Origin: Cloacimonetes bacterium UBA6081
GTDB lineage: Bacteria; Cloacimonadota; Cloacimonadia; Cloacimonadales; Cloacimonadaceae
Length of the DNA: 64,000 nucleotides
Assembly (NCBI GenBank): GCA_002428685.1
Contig: DIXL01000085.1
Coordinates: 88,076-152,075 of the forward strand
Reading direction: 5' to 3'
Part shown: piece by piece, positions 1-8,031 of the stretch
How positions within the stretch are numbered: position 1 is the first letter of the stretch
Layout of the letters: the number at the start of each line of letters is the position of its first letter
The notes under the pieces: generated by a model
Databases searched by the model: none
What the model was told of the DNA's origin: nothing
The model's input: the letters and a program-made list of their open reading frames with translations, nothing else
Program-made: the position numbers and the translations under genes

Positions 1-13
1 GAGCTTTTTTTTG

Positions 14-42
14 GGCTGGATTCCCGGCTCCGCGGGAACGAC
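14..42. repeat. REP-like short hairpin
   Basis: A 6-bp perfect stem (TTCCCG at 21-26, CGGGAA at 33-38) around a 6-nt loop. The wording (GGATTCCCG...CGGGAAcGACA) resembles the widespread GGATTCCCGC...GCGGGAATGACA class of bacterial REP hairpins. No T-run follows on either strand, so it is not read as a terminator. Confidence 0.4.
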
Positions 43-76
43 ACCGTCAGAGTTGGCTTGACACAACACTAGATTT

Positions 77-187
77 GTTTTAACTTACAATTTTTCAAAT
101 AGAGGCAGCTTGATTTCTGGTTGGTTGTGCTTGAATCATGAGATAGCTTTGAAGTGAGAAGGTTTGGTGAAAATTGTAAGTCAAAAC
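77..187 (+). repeat. Hairpin-ended repeat element, copy E1
   Basis: A 111-bp element. The left end GTTTTAACTTACAATTTT is nearly the reverse complement of the right end AAAATTGTAAGTCAAAAC; the core differs by one A/G (GTTTTAAC against GTTTTGAC). The same ends and the same 111-bp length recur at 28889-28999, with a related interior (GGTTGG, TAGCT and GAAG blocks). No open reading frame of note lies inside. Family members are also at 208-322, 33369-33473 and 52215-52318. It could be a MITE-like element, an attC-like folded recombination site or a structured RNA. Confidence 0.7.
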
Positions 188-215
188 TTTCCCGGTACTC
201 CGGCACCGTTTTGAC
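180..215. repeat. Inverted repeat joining E1 and E4
   Basis: The outer cores of the two neighbouring elements face each other: GTCAAAAC at 180-187 and GTTTTGAC at 208-215, perfect reverse complements separated by 20 bp containing a CCGG...CCGG hairpin. E1 and E4 are therefore head-to-head. Confidence 0.55.
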
Positions 216-322
216 CTAAAAAACGACTCCATGCGCAGCAACTATAACTATCCAGCTATCTCTCATTCCACAGTCGCCAGACGATTATTCACTGTTCTCA
301 GGTAGATTTTTTTGGTTAAAAA
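208..322 (-). repeat. Hairpin-ended repeat element, copy E4
   Basis: A 115-bp element in the opposite orientation to E1. Read on the minus strand it starts TTTTTAACCAAAAAAA and ends TTTTTTAGGTCAAAAC, so the ends pair. The interior shares a GAGATAGCT block with E1. The arm after the core differs from E1 but remains self-complementary. It is the most diverged end pair of the five copies. Confidence 0.5.
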
Positions 323-387
323 AATCCCTGAAAGAAGAGACAATTTCATTGTTTTCAAGGGCAAGAATGACTCCTTGGCTTAGGGGC

Positions 388-1641
388 TTATGCATCCTCT
401 CTGCTAATCTTGGCTCCCAGCATATTCAGCTTTTCCTCAATTCGGTCGTAGCCACGATCAATGTGATAAATTCTGGATACAATTGTAGTTCCCTTGGCGA
501 CAATTCCAGCCAAAACCAAAGCTGCACTGGCGCGAAGGTCTGTGGCCATCACCTCTGCCCCACTCAGTGCTTTTACTCCTTTTATGGCTGCGATATTGCG
601 TTCCATGCTGATGTTTGCCTGCAGGCGGTTTAGCTCTGCCACATGCATATAGCGATCGGGGAAAATGGTATCTTCCACAAAACTAACTCCATCCGCCAAG
701 GTCATCAGCACCGTAAACTGGGCTTGTAAATCTGTAGGGAAGCCAGGATAGGGCAAAGTTAACAGGTTTACCGGTTTGATGCGGGAAGGGGGATTGATGG
801 TGATGCTTCTGTCTAAAATATCAAATTCGCAGCCTACCTCTCTTAACTTGTCCAAAAGCGAAGTAAGGTGCGCCGGTTCGCAATTATCCACAGTTATGGG
901 TGAAGTGCTCATGGCACCTGCCACCAAGAAAGTTCCGGCTTCAATGCGGTCTGGAATCATGCTCATCTCCACCGGGAAAAGGTCATCCACACCTTCAATG
1001 CAAAGGGTATTGGTTCCCTTACCGCTGATTTTGGCACCCATTTTGTTTAAAAGGTCTATGGTAGAATCCACTTCCGGCTCCAAGGCAGCATTGAACATTT
1101 TGCTGTGACCCTTGGCAAAAACGGCTGCCATCAGGGTATTGATAGTGGCTCCCACGCTTGATTTTTCGAAGTAAATATCTGCTCCAATTAGCCTATCCGC
1201 TTTGGCATGAATGTAGCCATGTTCAATTGAAATATTTGCGCCTAAGGCTTCCATGGCCTTCAGATGAAGGTCAACAGGTCTGGTTCCGATGGCACAACCA
1301 CCCGGAAAGGATACTCTGGCTTCCTTTAAACGGGCTAATAATGGCCCTAAAACATAGATTGAAGCTCGCATTTTGCTTACCAATTCGTAGGGAGCTTCAT
1401 GGAAGCAAACATCGCGGGAATCAATGCTCATGCTGCCTTTTTCGTAATCTACCCTGGCACCAATCACCCGCAAAAGGTGCGCCATGGTTTTTAAATCTAT
1501 CAAGTTGGGGACATTGCGCAACACGGATTTACCCGGAGCCAGCAAACAAGCTGCCATAACCGGCAGGATCGCGTTTTTGGCTCCGCTGACCTTAATGGTT
1601 CCGGCCAAATTCCGGTTACCTTCTATTACAAATCTTTCCAT
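388..1641 (-). CDS. murA: UDP-N-acetylglucosamine 1-carboxyvinyltransferase
   Basis: First committed step of peptidoglycan synthesis: transfers enolpyruvate from PEP to UDP-GlcNAc in the cytoplasm. The 417 aa are the normal family length. Lys22 in the GAKNAILP motif and the PEP-reactive Cys116 in PGGCAIG are both present, so the enzyme should be active and of the fosfomycin-sensitive Cys type. The ATG at 1641 is chosen because the protein then begins MERFVIEGN as in the family, with an AAGGA-type ribosome site in front. An in-frame extension to 1770 would overlap prmC and adds no family sequence. It is the last gene of a minus-strand run, 19 nt after prmC. Confidence 0.96.
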   Translation of the reverse strand: MERFVIEGNRNLAGTIKVSGAKNAILPVMAACLLAPGKSVLRNVPNLIDLKTMAHLLRVIGARVDYEKGSMSIDSRDVCFHEAPYELVSKMRASIYVLGPLLARLKEARVSFPGGCAIGTRPVDLHLKAMEALGANISIEHGYIHAKADRLIGADIYFEKSSVGATINTLMAAVFAKGHSKMFNAALEPEVDSTIDLLNKMGAKISGKGTNTLCIEGVDDLFPVEMSMIPDRIEAGTFLVAGAMSTSPITVDNCEPAHLTSLLDKLREVGCEFDILDRSITINPPSRIKPVNLLTLPYPGFPTDLQAQFTVLMTLADGVSFVEDTIFPDRYMHVAELNRLQANISMERNIAAIKGVKALSGAEVMATDLRASAALVLAGIVAKGTTIVSRIYHIDRGYDRIEEKLNMLGAKISREDA

Positions 1642-1660
1642 TATTAATCCTTTATAAATA

Positions 1661-2479
1661 TTATTTGATAAACAGATACCTGGCCAGTCCAGCCAGATCC
1701 GAAAAGCACTGAACGTTGTGCCAACCTTGCAGATTTGCCAAGTGTGTAATTGCTTCCTGTTGACCAGCACCGTGTTCCAGGGCTATAGTTCCGCTTGGTT
1801 TAAGATGGGATTTGGCCTGGCTTAGTATTTTGCGGTAGTAATCCAATCCATCAATTCCACCTAATAGGGCAGTAACCGGCTCATAGTCTTTTACTCTGGA
1901 ATCCAACCGTTGCATTTCCTCAGCACTAATGTATGGCGGATTTGAAACAATCCAATCATATAAAATAGCTGTGCCTGGCCAGATGTCCTTGTGAAGGAAA
2001 TTGATCTGGACCTTTAGTCTATCTGCATTGGTTTGGGCAACCGCCAAGGCATCCAGGCTAAGCTCAGTTGCATCAATGTTAGCAGAAGGACAGTTGGTTT
2101 TTAGTGCTATGGCAATGGTTCCGCTACCGGTACCAATATCCAGTATCTGCTCCTGCCCATGTAGCCGTGCTAAAACAAGCTCTACCAAACCTTCAGTTTC
2201 GGGACGCGGGATTAGGACTGCTGAGGTTACCAATAGTTCCAGGCCGTAAAACCAAGCTTTGCCGAGGACGTATTGCGGAGGCATGCCCTGGTTTAATTTA
2301 GCAAAATCATGGTTCAGGACTTGCTCTAATCCATCCGGAATAAGCTGCCTGCGGTTTAGCAGCATCTGTGGAATACTTTGCTGCAAATGATGCGAAAGGA
2401 CAAATTGATAATCCGAAAAGGGCATGGAAAACTCATTTGCCAATTCTTTAGCAAGAGCCATCAGCTTGTCCAAAGTCAT
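1661..2479 (-). CDS. prmC: Release factor glutamine N5-methyltransferase
   Basis: Methylates the GGQ glutamine of RF1/RF2. The 272 aa contain an N-terminal helical region, a SAM-binding motif I (LDIGTGSGTIAIAL, about residues 114-127) and the diagnostic catalytic NPPY motif (SNPPYISAEE, about 186). The start overlaps the stop of the upstream regulator gene by 4 nt (ATGA), so translation is probably coupled. In many bacteria prmC follows prfA; prfA is not here, and murA follows instead. Confidence 0.93.
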   Translation of the reverse strand: MTLDKLMALAKELANEFSMPFSDYQFVLSHHLQQSIPQMLLNRRQLIPDGLEQVLNHDFAKLNQGMPPQYVLGKAWFYGLELLVTSAVLIPRPETEGLVELVLARLHGQEQILDIGTGSGTIAIALKTNCPSANIDATELSLDALAVAQTNADRLKVQINFLHKDIWPGTAILYDWIVSNPPYISAEEMQRLDSRVKDYEPVTALLGGIDGLDYYRKILSQAKSHLKPSGTIALEHGAGQQEAITHLANLQGWHNVQCFSDLAGLARYLFIK

Positions 2480-3393
2480 GAATCTGGGATGGGAGAAAGC
2501 AGCTTGCTAATGGATATCTGTCTGCCGCCTTTATCAAACTCCAGTTTGTCCGCTAAATGGTATAGCATGGATAAGCCTCGGCCATGTTCATCCAGATTTA
2601 GGGATGGTTCCTGGGCTACCTTCTTTAGCCAGCTTTCGTAATCAAAGCCATCGCCACTATCTTCCACTACTATTTTTATGGTATTATCTTCATGGTTGAT
2701 GGAAAAGGAAAAGTGTAAGCGTTTATTGGCAATTTCGGGATCATGCAATTTGTCTCCAATCAGTTTTTGTAGATTGTCGTGATCCAATTGACGTTCACGG
2801 ACGCTTAAGCCTAAGGTGCCATGGATAAAGGCATTGTAAACCATCTCATCTACACATATCAACAGCTCATTAATCACGGTTGTCTTTATATGGAAATTAC
2901 TGCGTAAAAAAGAATTAAACACCTTGGAAATAGCAAACTTGGAAAAATGCTTGGGATTGAAGACAAACTTAAAATCGGCCAAATCCAGATGTGAATAGAA
3001 TTCGCTATAATCCATCCGGTTACGTTTACGTTCCTGGAGGGTGTGAATGGAGCGGACTATTTGCTTGGTGTCTATTGGCTTGCTTATAAAATCTGAGGCA
3101 CCAAGCCGGATGGCTTCCAAAAAGTAATCTCGGTCAAGATATCCAGTCATCAGGATTACATCTATTTCGCGGTCAAAATCGCTACGAATTCTTCCTAAAA
3201 AATCCAAACCGGTTATTCCTGGCATTTCAATATCGCAGATTACCACATCAAAAGGTTCAGAATGAACCTTCCGTAAGGCATCACTGGCATTAAAAGCAGA
3301 ATCTACTACAAATCCGCTGATTTCTAACATAGCCGATAAACTGGATACAATAGCTATGCTATCATCCACAACAAGAATGCGAGGGTGTTTCAT
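2476..3393 (-). CDS. Response regulator fused to RsbW-like HATPase
   Basis: The 305-aa protein has a receiver domain (about residues 5-120) with acidic pocket Asp10/Asp11, phospho-acceptor Asp54 in VICDIEMPG, Thr83 and Lys105. A linker follows, then a C-terminal GHKL ATPase domain (about 150-300). Its N box resembles anti-sigma kinases (DEMVYNAFIHG) and its G boxes are DSGDGFD and HGRGLSM. No histidine-kinase phosphorylation domain is visible. By family logic it would be a phosphorylation-gated serine kinase/anti-sigma-type switch. The neighbour directly upstream is a STAS protein, the classical partner, with only 1 nt between them. The targets are not visible here. Confidence 0.85.
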   Translation of the reverse strand: MKHPRILVVDDSIAIVSSLSAMLEISGFVVDSAFNASDALRKVHSEPFDVVICDIEMPGITGLDFLGRIRSDFDREIDVILMTGYLDRDYFLEAIRLGASDFISKPIDTKQIVRSIHTLQERKRNRMDYSEFYSHLDLADFKFVFNPKHFSKFAISKVFNSFLRSNFHIKTTVINELLICVDEMVYNAFIHGTLGLSVRERQLDHDNLQKLIGDKLHDPEIANKRLHFSFSINHEDNTIKIVVEDSGDGFDYESWLKKVAQEPSLNLDEHGRGLSMLYHLADKLEFDKGGRQISISKLLSPIPDS

Positions 3394-3394
3394 C

Positions 3395-3703
3395 TCAGCC
3401 CAAGTTTACGGTAAACAATTGGTTCAGCTTTAGCATAGAGAATAGTTCGTAAACGTTGCTAGAGCTGCGGATTACCTCAATTTCTCCGCCCGTTGAAATA
3501 AAATCCTTATAAAACAGTAATATTTTGCCAATTCCAGTGGAACTGATGTTGCGGCAATCCAGCAAGTCAAGCTCTAAAAGAGTGCATTTGGAAGCCAGAA
3601 CTTCACTTAATTTTTCTTGCAGAAGATGGGCATTTTCACTGTTTAGAATGCCGTCTATCTTCATGCTGGCGATGTTACCTGTGATAGAGAGATCAATATT
3701 CAT
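3395..3703 (-). CDS. STAS-domain anti-anti-sigma-type protein
   Basis: A 102-aa single STAS domain of the SpoIIAA/RsbV type. The region DCRNISSTGIGKIL corresponds to the conserved loop carrying the phosphorylatable Ser. The ATG at 3703 is preferred because AAGGAG lies 8 nt upstream and the fold starts there; an ATG at 3778 would give 127 aa, add a basic tail and overlap the EF-G gene. It lies between the EF-G gene and the receiver/HATPase gene. The two small proteins most likely form a partner-switching pair in which the HATPase phosphorylates or releases the STAS protein. Confidence 0.85.
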   Translation of the reverse strand: MNIDLSITGNIASMKIDGILNSENAHLLQEKLSEVLASKCTLLELDLLDCRNISSTGIGKILLFYKDFISTGGEIEVIRSSSNVYELFSMLKLNQLFTVNLG

Positions 3704-3770
3704 TTCATTCTCCTTGGGCTTTTTCTTGACTTTTGCCTTTATCTGGAGCTTTCCATTGTTTGTCAAGCTT

Positions 3771-5882
3771 TTATTCAAAATAACCTCTAATTCTTTTTAA
3801 AATGGCATTCTGGATATTGGAGGGGCAAATCTCGTATTTTTTAAATTCCAAGGTGTAAACTGCCCTTCCCTGGCTGATGGACCTTATCCGGGTAGAATAT
3901 CCAAACAATTCGGAAAGAGGCACTTCCGCCACAATTTCCTGTTGATAATCATTATGCCGGCGCATAACATCGATCTTTCCCCGTTTGGAATTGATATCAC
4001 TGATGATATCACCCACGAAGTCATCTGGAGAAAGCACTGTAAGCAACATTATTGGTTCCATCAAAACAGGTGAAGCGGTTCGCAATCCTTTTCCCACTGC
4101 AATTCCTGTGGCAATACGAAAAGCCAGTTCCGTAGAATCCACAGGATTATAATCACCGTCAATTAGCTCAATTTTCACTCTCTCTACATTCCCGCTAATC
4201 AGGGGACCGTCGTTTAGCGCATTAATTGCGGCTTCCTCTATTGCCTTCCAGTATTCTGTAGGGATAGTAAATTCATTGAGATGGTTGATAAACAAATTCT
4301 TTTCTTCGTCTGGAAGGTCTTTTTGAGCCAGAGGACTAAGCCGGAATTGCACCGAAGCATAGTTTCCCTTTCCGTTCAGGTCACGCACAAAAGTCTCGCC
4401 ACAAACGGCTTCACGGGTTATAGTTTCTTTGTATGAAACATGGGGATTACCCACATTTACGCAAACGCCAAATTCACGGCGAAGCCGGTCCACAATTATA
4501 TCCAAGTGCAATTCCCCCATCCCCGAAATCAAAGTTTGCCCGCTGTCTTTATCAATATGGACTTTAAAGGTCGGGTCTTCTTCTTCCAAACGCCCCAGCG
4601 CAATACCTAAATTTTCTTGATCTGCCTTTGTTTTTGGCTCGATAGCCTCAGATATTACAGAATCGGGGAAGTGCATTTTCGATAGTAATATGTCAATATT
4701 TCCATCGGTTAAAGTATCACCGGTCATTAGTAGTTTTGATCCTACAACAGCTCCTATATCACCGGCGTGCAGATTATCCAGGTCATTTTTGCGGTTACTC
4801 ATCATTTGTAACATGCGGGAAACTCTTTCCCTCTTGCCATTGGTTTGATTCAGCACCGTGCCCCCTTTTTTAAGGGTGCCGGAGTAAACTCTTATGTAAA
4901 CCAGTCTTCCCACATATTTATCTATTTGCACTTTGAAAGCAAGAGCTACAAAAGGCCCATGGGGATCTGCATCTATACTGATGGAATCGTGCTCTATAGG
5001 CGTAAATCCATGAGTTAAGCCAATATCCAGTGGTGAAGGCAGAAAATCGCACACAGCATCCAATAGAAGCTGTAAACCCTTATTCTTAAGTGAACTCCCA
5101 CACAATACAGGTATAAAACGATTGGCAATTGTCCCCTTGCGGATAGCTTCCCTTAGCAGCGATTCTGGCACTTCCTTACCCTCCAGAAACAGCATCATCA
5201 GTTCATCACTAAATTCGCTAACTGCTTCCAGCAGGCTTTCACGCATGTATGTGGCTGTTTCAAGCATGTTATCTGGTATGGGTGATAGCTTTACATCGTA
5301 GCCACAGGTAAGCGGATCAAAGCCCCAAGCTTGCATAGAAATCAAATCTATCACACCCTCGAAATTATCTTCTTTGCCAATAGGAATATTGATGGGATGA
5401 GCGAATGGGGTCAGACGTTCGTGTATCATCTGAACCACACGTTCGTAGTCGGCACCAATTCTATCCATTTTATTTATATACACAAGCAGGGGAACCTTGT
5501 ATCTATCGGCCTGATGCCAAACAGTTTCGGATTGCGGCTCCACCCCACTCACAGCACAAAACACTGCAATAGCCCCATCTAAAACACGCAGTGAACGTTC
5601 CACCTCCGCAGTAAAATCCACGTGTCCGGGAGTATCTATAATGTTTATCTGCTTGTCTTTCCACATGCAAGTGACTGTGGCTGAAGTAATGGTGATTCCT
5701 CTTTCCCGTTCCTGTTCCATCCAATCCGTAAAAGCGTTGCCATCATGCACTTCGCCCATTCTGTGAAGAAAGCCGGTATAGAACAGAATCCGTTCGGTAG
5801 TTGTGGTTTTCCCCGCATCAATGTGCGCCATAATGCCTATATTGCGTATTTTGGAAAGCGGACTATCCGCATCGCCGTTCAT
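3771..5882 (-). CDS. Elongation factor G family GTPase (divergent)
   Basis: A 703-aa translational GTPase with G1 AHIDAGKTT, switch [11 protein letters not shown]3 DTPGH and G4 NKMD, so GTP binding and hydrolysis are intact. Domains II to V follow in the usual order. Domain IV is unusual: the family QSGGxGQ loop reads DLNGKGN, the GYP segment is replaced by SGNVERV, and the tip motif GSYHxVDS reads GDYNPVDS, so the translocation-tip His is Asn. This suggests a paralogue (EF-G2 or recycling-type) rather than the only EF-G, although canonical function cannot be excluded. It heads the run EF-G, STAS, regulator, prmC, murA. Confidence 0.85.
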   Translation of the reverse strand: MNGDADSPLSKIRNIGIMAHIDAGKTTTTERILFYTGFLHRMGEVHDGNAFTDWMEQERERGITITSATVTCMWKDKQINIIDTPGHVDFTAEVERSLRVLDGAIAVFCAVSGVEPQSETVWHQADRYKVPLLVYINKMDRIGADYERVVQMIHERLTPFAHPINIPIGKEDNFEGVIDLISMQAWGFDPLTCGYDVKLSPIPDNMLETATYMRESLLEAVSEFSDELMMLFLEGKEVPESLLREAIRKGTIANRFIPVLCGSSLKNKGLQLLLDAVCDFLPSPLDIGLTHGFTPIEHDSISIDADPHGPFVALAFKVQIDKYVGRLVYIRVYSGTLKKGGTVLNQTNGKRERVSRMLQMMSNRKNDLDNLHAGDIGAVVGSKLLMTGDTLTDGNIDILLSKMHFPDSVISEAIEPKTKADQENLGIALGRLEEEDPTFKVHIDKDSGQTLISGMGELHLDIIVDRLRREFGVCVNVGNPHVSYKETITREAVCGETFVRDLNGKGNYASVQFRLSPLAQKDLPDEEKNLFINHLNEFTIPTEYWKAIEEAAINALNDGPLISGNVERVKIELIDGDYNPVDSTELAFRIATGIAVGKGLRTASPVLMEPIMLLTVLSPDDFVGDIISDINSKRGKIDVMRRHNDYQQEIVAEVPLSELFGYSTRIRSISQGRAVYTLEFKKYEICPSNIQNAILKRIRGYFE

Positions 5883-5949
5883 AATAAAATCCTTATTAAT
5901 GCTTTATTAGAACCAATAAAACGAGGGCGGATTGTTTGTCTATGAAAAA

Positions 5950-6044
5950 AGGTGTCAGGTGTCAGGTATTAGGTGTCAGGTGTCAGGAGACAGGTAACAG
6001 GTATAAGGTGTGCCCTGTTACCTGACACCTGACACCTGACACCT
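5950..6044. repeat. GGTGTCAG tandem repeats forming a long hairpin
   Basis: Degenerate 7-8 nt tandem units (GGTGTCA, GGTAACA) run one way at 5950-6001 and in reverse complement at 6014-6044, so CAGGTAACAGG faces CCTGTTACCTG across a short loop. It separates the exporter permease gene from the EF-G gene and could end transcription from the exporter side, although no T-run is obvious. Related units occur at 19671-19718 and 31990-32030. Confidence 0.6.
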
Positions 6045-6047
6045 TAA

Positions 6048-7265
6048 TCATTCGTATCTCAAAGCATCTATCAAATTCAGATTGGCAGCTTTGGAGGCAG
6101 GATACCAACCGAAAAACACCCCTATTGCCATGGAAAAACCTACTGATAAGAGAACAGACCAGGGAGTTACGGCTACGCTCCATTTCATAATATCACCCAC
6201 CACTTTGGCTGCCCCAAAACCAAGCAGAATCCCGAGAAAGCCACCCATAATGCTAATTGCGGCAGCTTCAATGATAAATTGCAACATCACATCTCGTTTA
6301 CCGGCACCTACTGCCATGCGTATCCCAATTTCCTTGATGCGCTCTGTAACCGAAACCAACATAATGTTCATAATGCCGATTCCACCCACTAAAAGCGAGA
6401 TTCCAGCTATGGAAGCAAGCAAAATAGTAAGCGTATTGGAAACCTTGTTGGCTGTATCAGCAAGGTCAGTTTGGGTGCGCACGGCAAATTCTTCGCTGGT
6501 GGTGCCACGATGACGCCCTTGCAACAGATCCAGGATATCTTGTTGCACCAGCGGAATATCCTCTTTGCTCTGAGCCGAAACAAGTACCATCATATTACGC
6601 CAATGCTGACCCAATAATCTTGCATAAACCGTTGTGTATGGCGCAATAACCGTATCATCCTGGTCGGAACCCATCACGTTTTGCCCCTTGGATACCAAGA
6701 CGCCTTTAATGGTGAAGGGAATATTGCGGATGCGGATGATTTTATCCACAGGGTCGATATCTCCAAACAAATTGTCTGCCACGGTTTTACCAATAACGCA
6801 TACTTTGGCTCCGTTTTCCACATCCGAAGCATGAAACAAATCTCCACTGCTAACTTTCATATCGCGGATAAAGAAATAATCTGCGTCAACCCCCATAACT
6901 CCGGTTCGCCAGTTATTGCCTTCATATTTTAGCTGTCCAAAAGTATTATAAACCGGTGAAGCATAAAGCACTCGGTCCACTTGATTGCGAATTGCTTCCA
7001 CATCAGCCAGTTCCAACAGATTTCCGCTACCTGCTGCCTGGCGAACATTAGAGCCGGACTGAGTGAAATTCACTGTTATCATTATCACATTGGTGCCCAT
7101 AGAGTTAACCTGGTCTTCCACTATTTTTTTGGCACCTTGTCCAATTGCCAACATGGTTATAACTGCTGCGACTCCAATAATAATGCCTAACATCGTTAAA
7201 AATGTTCTGGTTTTATTGCGTGTAAGGGATTTAAGCGCGATTCTGATGATACCGAAAACTGACAT
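6048..7265 (-). CDS. MacB-like ABC transporter permease
   Basis: A 405-aa FtsX/MacB-type permease. One N-terminal membrane helix (about residues 20-45, MLGIIIGVAAVITML) is followed by a large periplasmic MacB_PCD domain (about 50-270). Three C-terminal helices follow, with the typical GIGIMNIMLVSVTERIKEIGIR segment. The nucleotide-binding domain is separate, encoded just upstream with a 1-nt TAATG overlap. With the adaptor and TolC genes it forms a mechanotransmission-type tripartite exporter. The substrate is unknown; the family moves peptides, antibiotics, lipoproteins or siderophores. Confidence 0.9.
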   Translation of the reverse strand: MSVFGIIRIALKSLTRNKTRTFLTMLGIIIGVAAVITMLAIGQGAKKIVEDQVNSMGTNVIMITVNFTQSGSNVRQAAGSGNLLELADVEAIRNQVDRVLYASPVYNTFGQLKYEGNNWRTGVMGVDADYFFIRDMKVSSGDLFHASDVENGAKVCVIGKTVADNLFGDIDPVDKIIRIRNIPFTIKGVLVSKGQNVMGSDQDDTVIAPYTTVYARLLGQHWRNMMVLVSAQSKEDIPLVQQDILDLLQGRHRGTTSEEFAVRTQTDLADTANKVSNTLTILLASIAGISLLVGGIGIMNIMLVSVTERIKEIGIRMAVGAGKRDVMLQFIIEAAAISIMGGFLGILLGFGAAKVVGDIMKWSVAVTPWSVLLSVGFSMAIGVFFGWYPASKAANLNLIDALRYE

Positions 7266-8014
7266 TATTCCTCCTCATCCAGGCGAGGTAATTTCGCCAG
7301 ATCATCTATGGCAATGCGGGGATTGGGATTAATCTTGTCGCTGATAATGCGGCCATCCCTAAAGGTTATTTGCCTGTCTGCATATTGGGCTATATCGTTT
7401 TCATGCGTTACCAGAACAATGGTTTTGCCCTCGCGGTGCAACTCTTGAAAAACAGCCATAACCTCCACGCTGGTTCTGGTATCCAGGTTTCCCGTCGGTT
7501 CATCTGCCAGAATAAACACAGGATTATTCACAATGGCTCTGGCTATGGCCACACGTTGTTGTTGTCCACCAGAAAGCTGATTGGGAAAGTGTTTTGCCCT
7601 GTCTTTTATGCCCACAACCGTTAGCGCATGCATGGCTTTTTCATGGCGTTCGTGCAGGTTGCATTTACGGCAATATAAAAGAGGTAATTCCACGTTTTCC
7701 AATGCAGTGGTTCGCGGTAGTAAGTAAAAACTTTGGAACACATAACCAATTTTCTGGTTGCGAATTTGTGCCAAATCCATTTCGTTAATAGTATGCACAG
7801 GGATTTCGTCCAGAATATATGAGCCTGACGAAGGTTTATCCAGACAGCCAAGCAGATTCATGAAAGTGGTTTTACCGCTTCCGCTTGCACCCATTATGGC
7901 AATAAACTCACCTTCATTTATGCTCAAATCAATCCCTCGCAGCGCATGCACATGGATATCCCCCATCGTGTATGTTTTACTTAGGTTTTGTGTTTGTAAT
8001 AATTGCTTTACCAT
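7265..8014 (-). CDS. MacB/LolD-type ABC ATPase
   Basis: A 249-aa ATPase that powers the permease downstream. Walker A is GASGSGKTT, the signature [14 protein letters not shown], Walker [12 protein letters not shown], and the switch His lies in VTHE. The ATG at 8014 gives the usual MVxxLL..NLSKTY start; a GTG at 8026 would add four residues. The stop overlaps the permease start (TAATG), and the adaptor gene ends 17 nt upstream, so translation is probably coupled. Confidence 0.92.
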   Translation of the reverse strand: MVKQLLQTQNLSKTYTMGDIHVHALRGIDLSINEGEFIAIMGASGSGKTTFMNLLGCLDKPSSGSYILDEIPVHTINEMDLAQIRNQKIGYVFQSFYLLPRTTALENVELPLLYCRKCNLHERHEKAMHALTVVGIKDRAKHFPNQLSGGQQQRVAIARAIVNNPVFILADEPTGNLDTRTSVEVMAVFQELHREGKTIVLVTHENDIAQYADRQITFRDGRIISDKINPNPRIAIDDLAKLPRLDEEE

Positions 8015-8031
8015 TATTCTATCCACATCAG

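Noticed and set aside
77..322. A bona fide integron cassette array at the window start
   Set aside because: Elements are head-to-head, no integrase or cassette gene lies between them, and the core has GTC where attC would normally have an invariant GTT at one end. Kept only as a hypothesis for the element family.
1..387. Small 94-codon plus-strand frame entering murA (349-633)
   Set aside because: It is antisense to murA and has no ribosome site.
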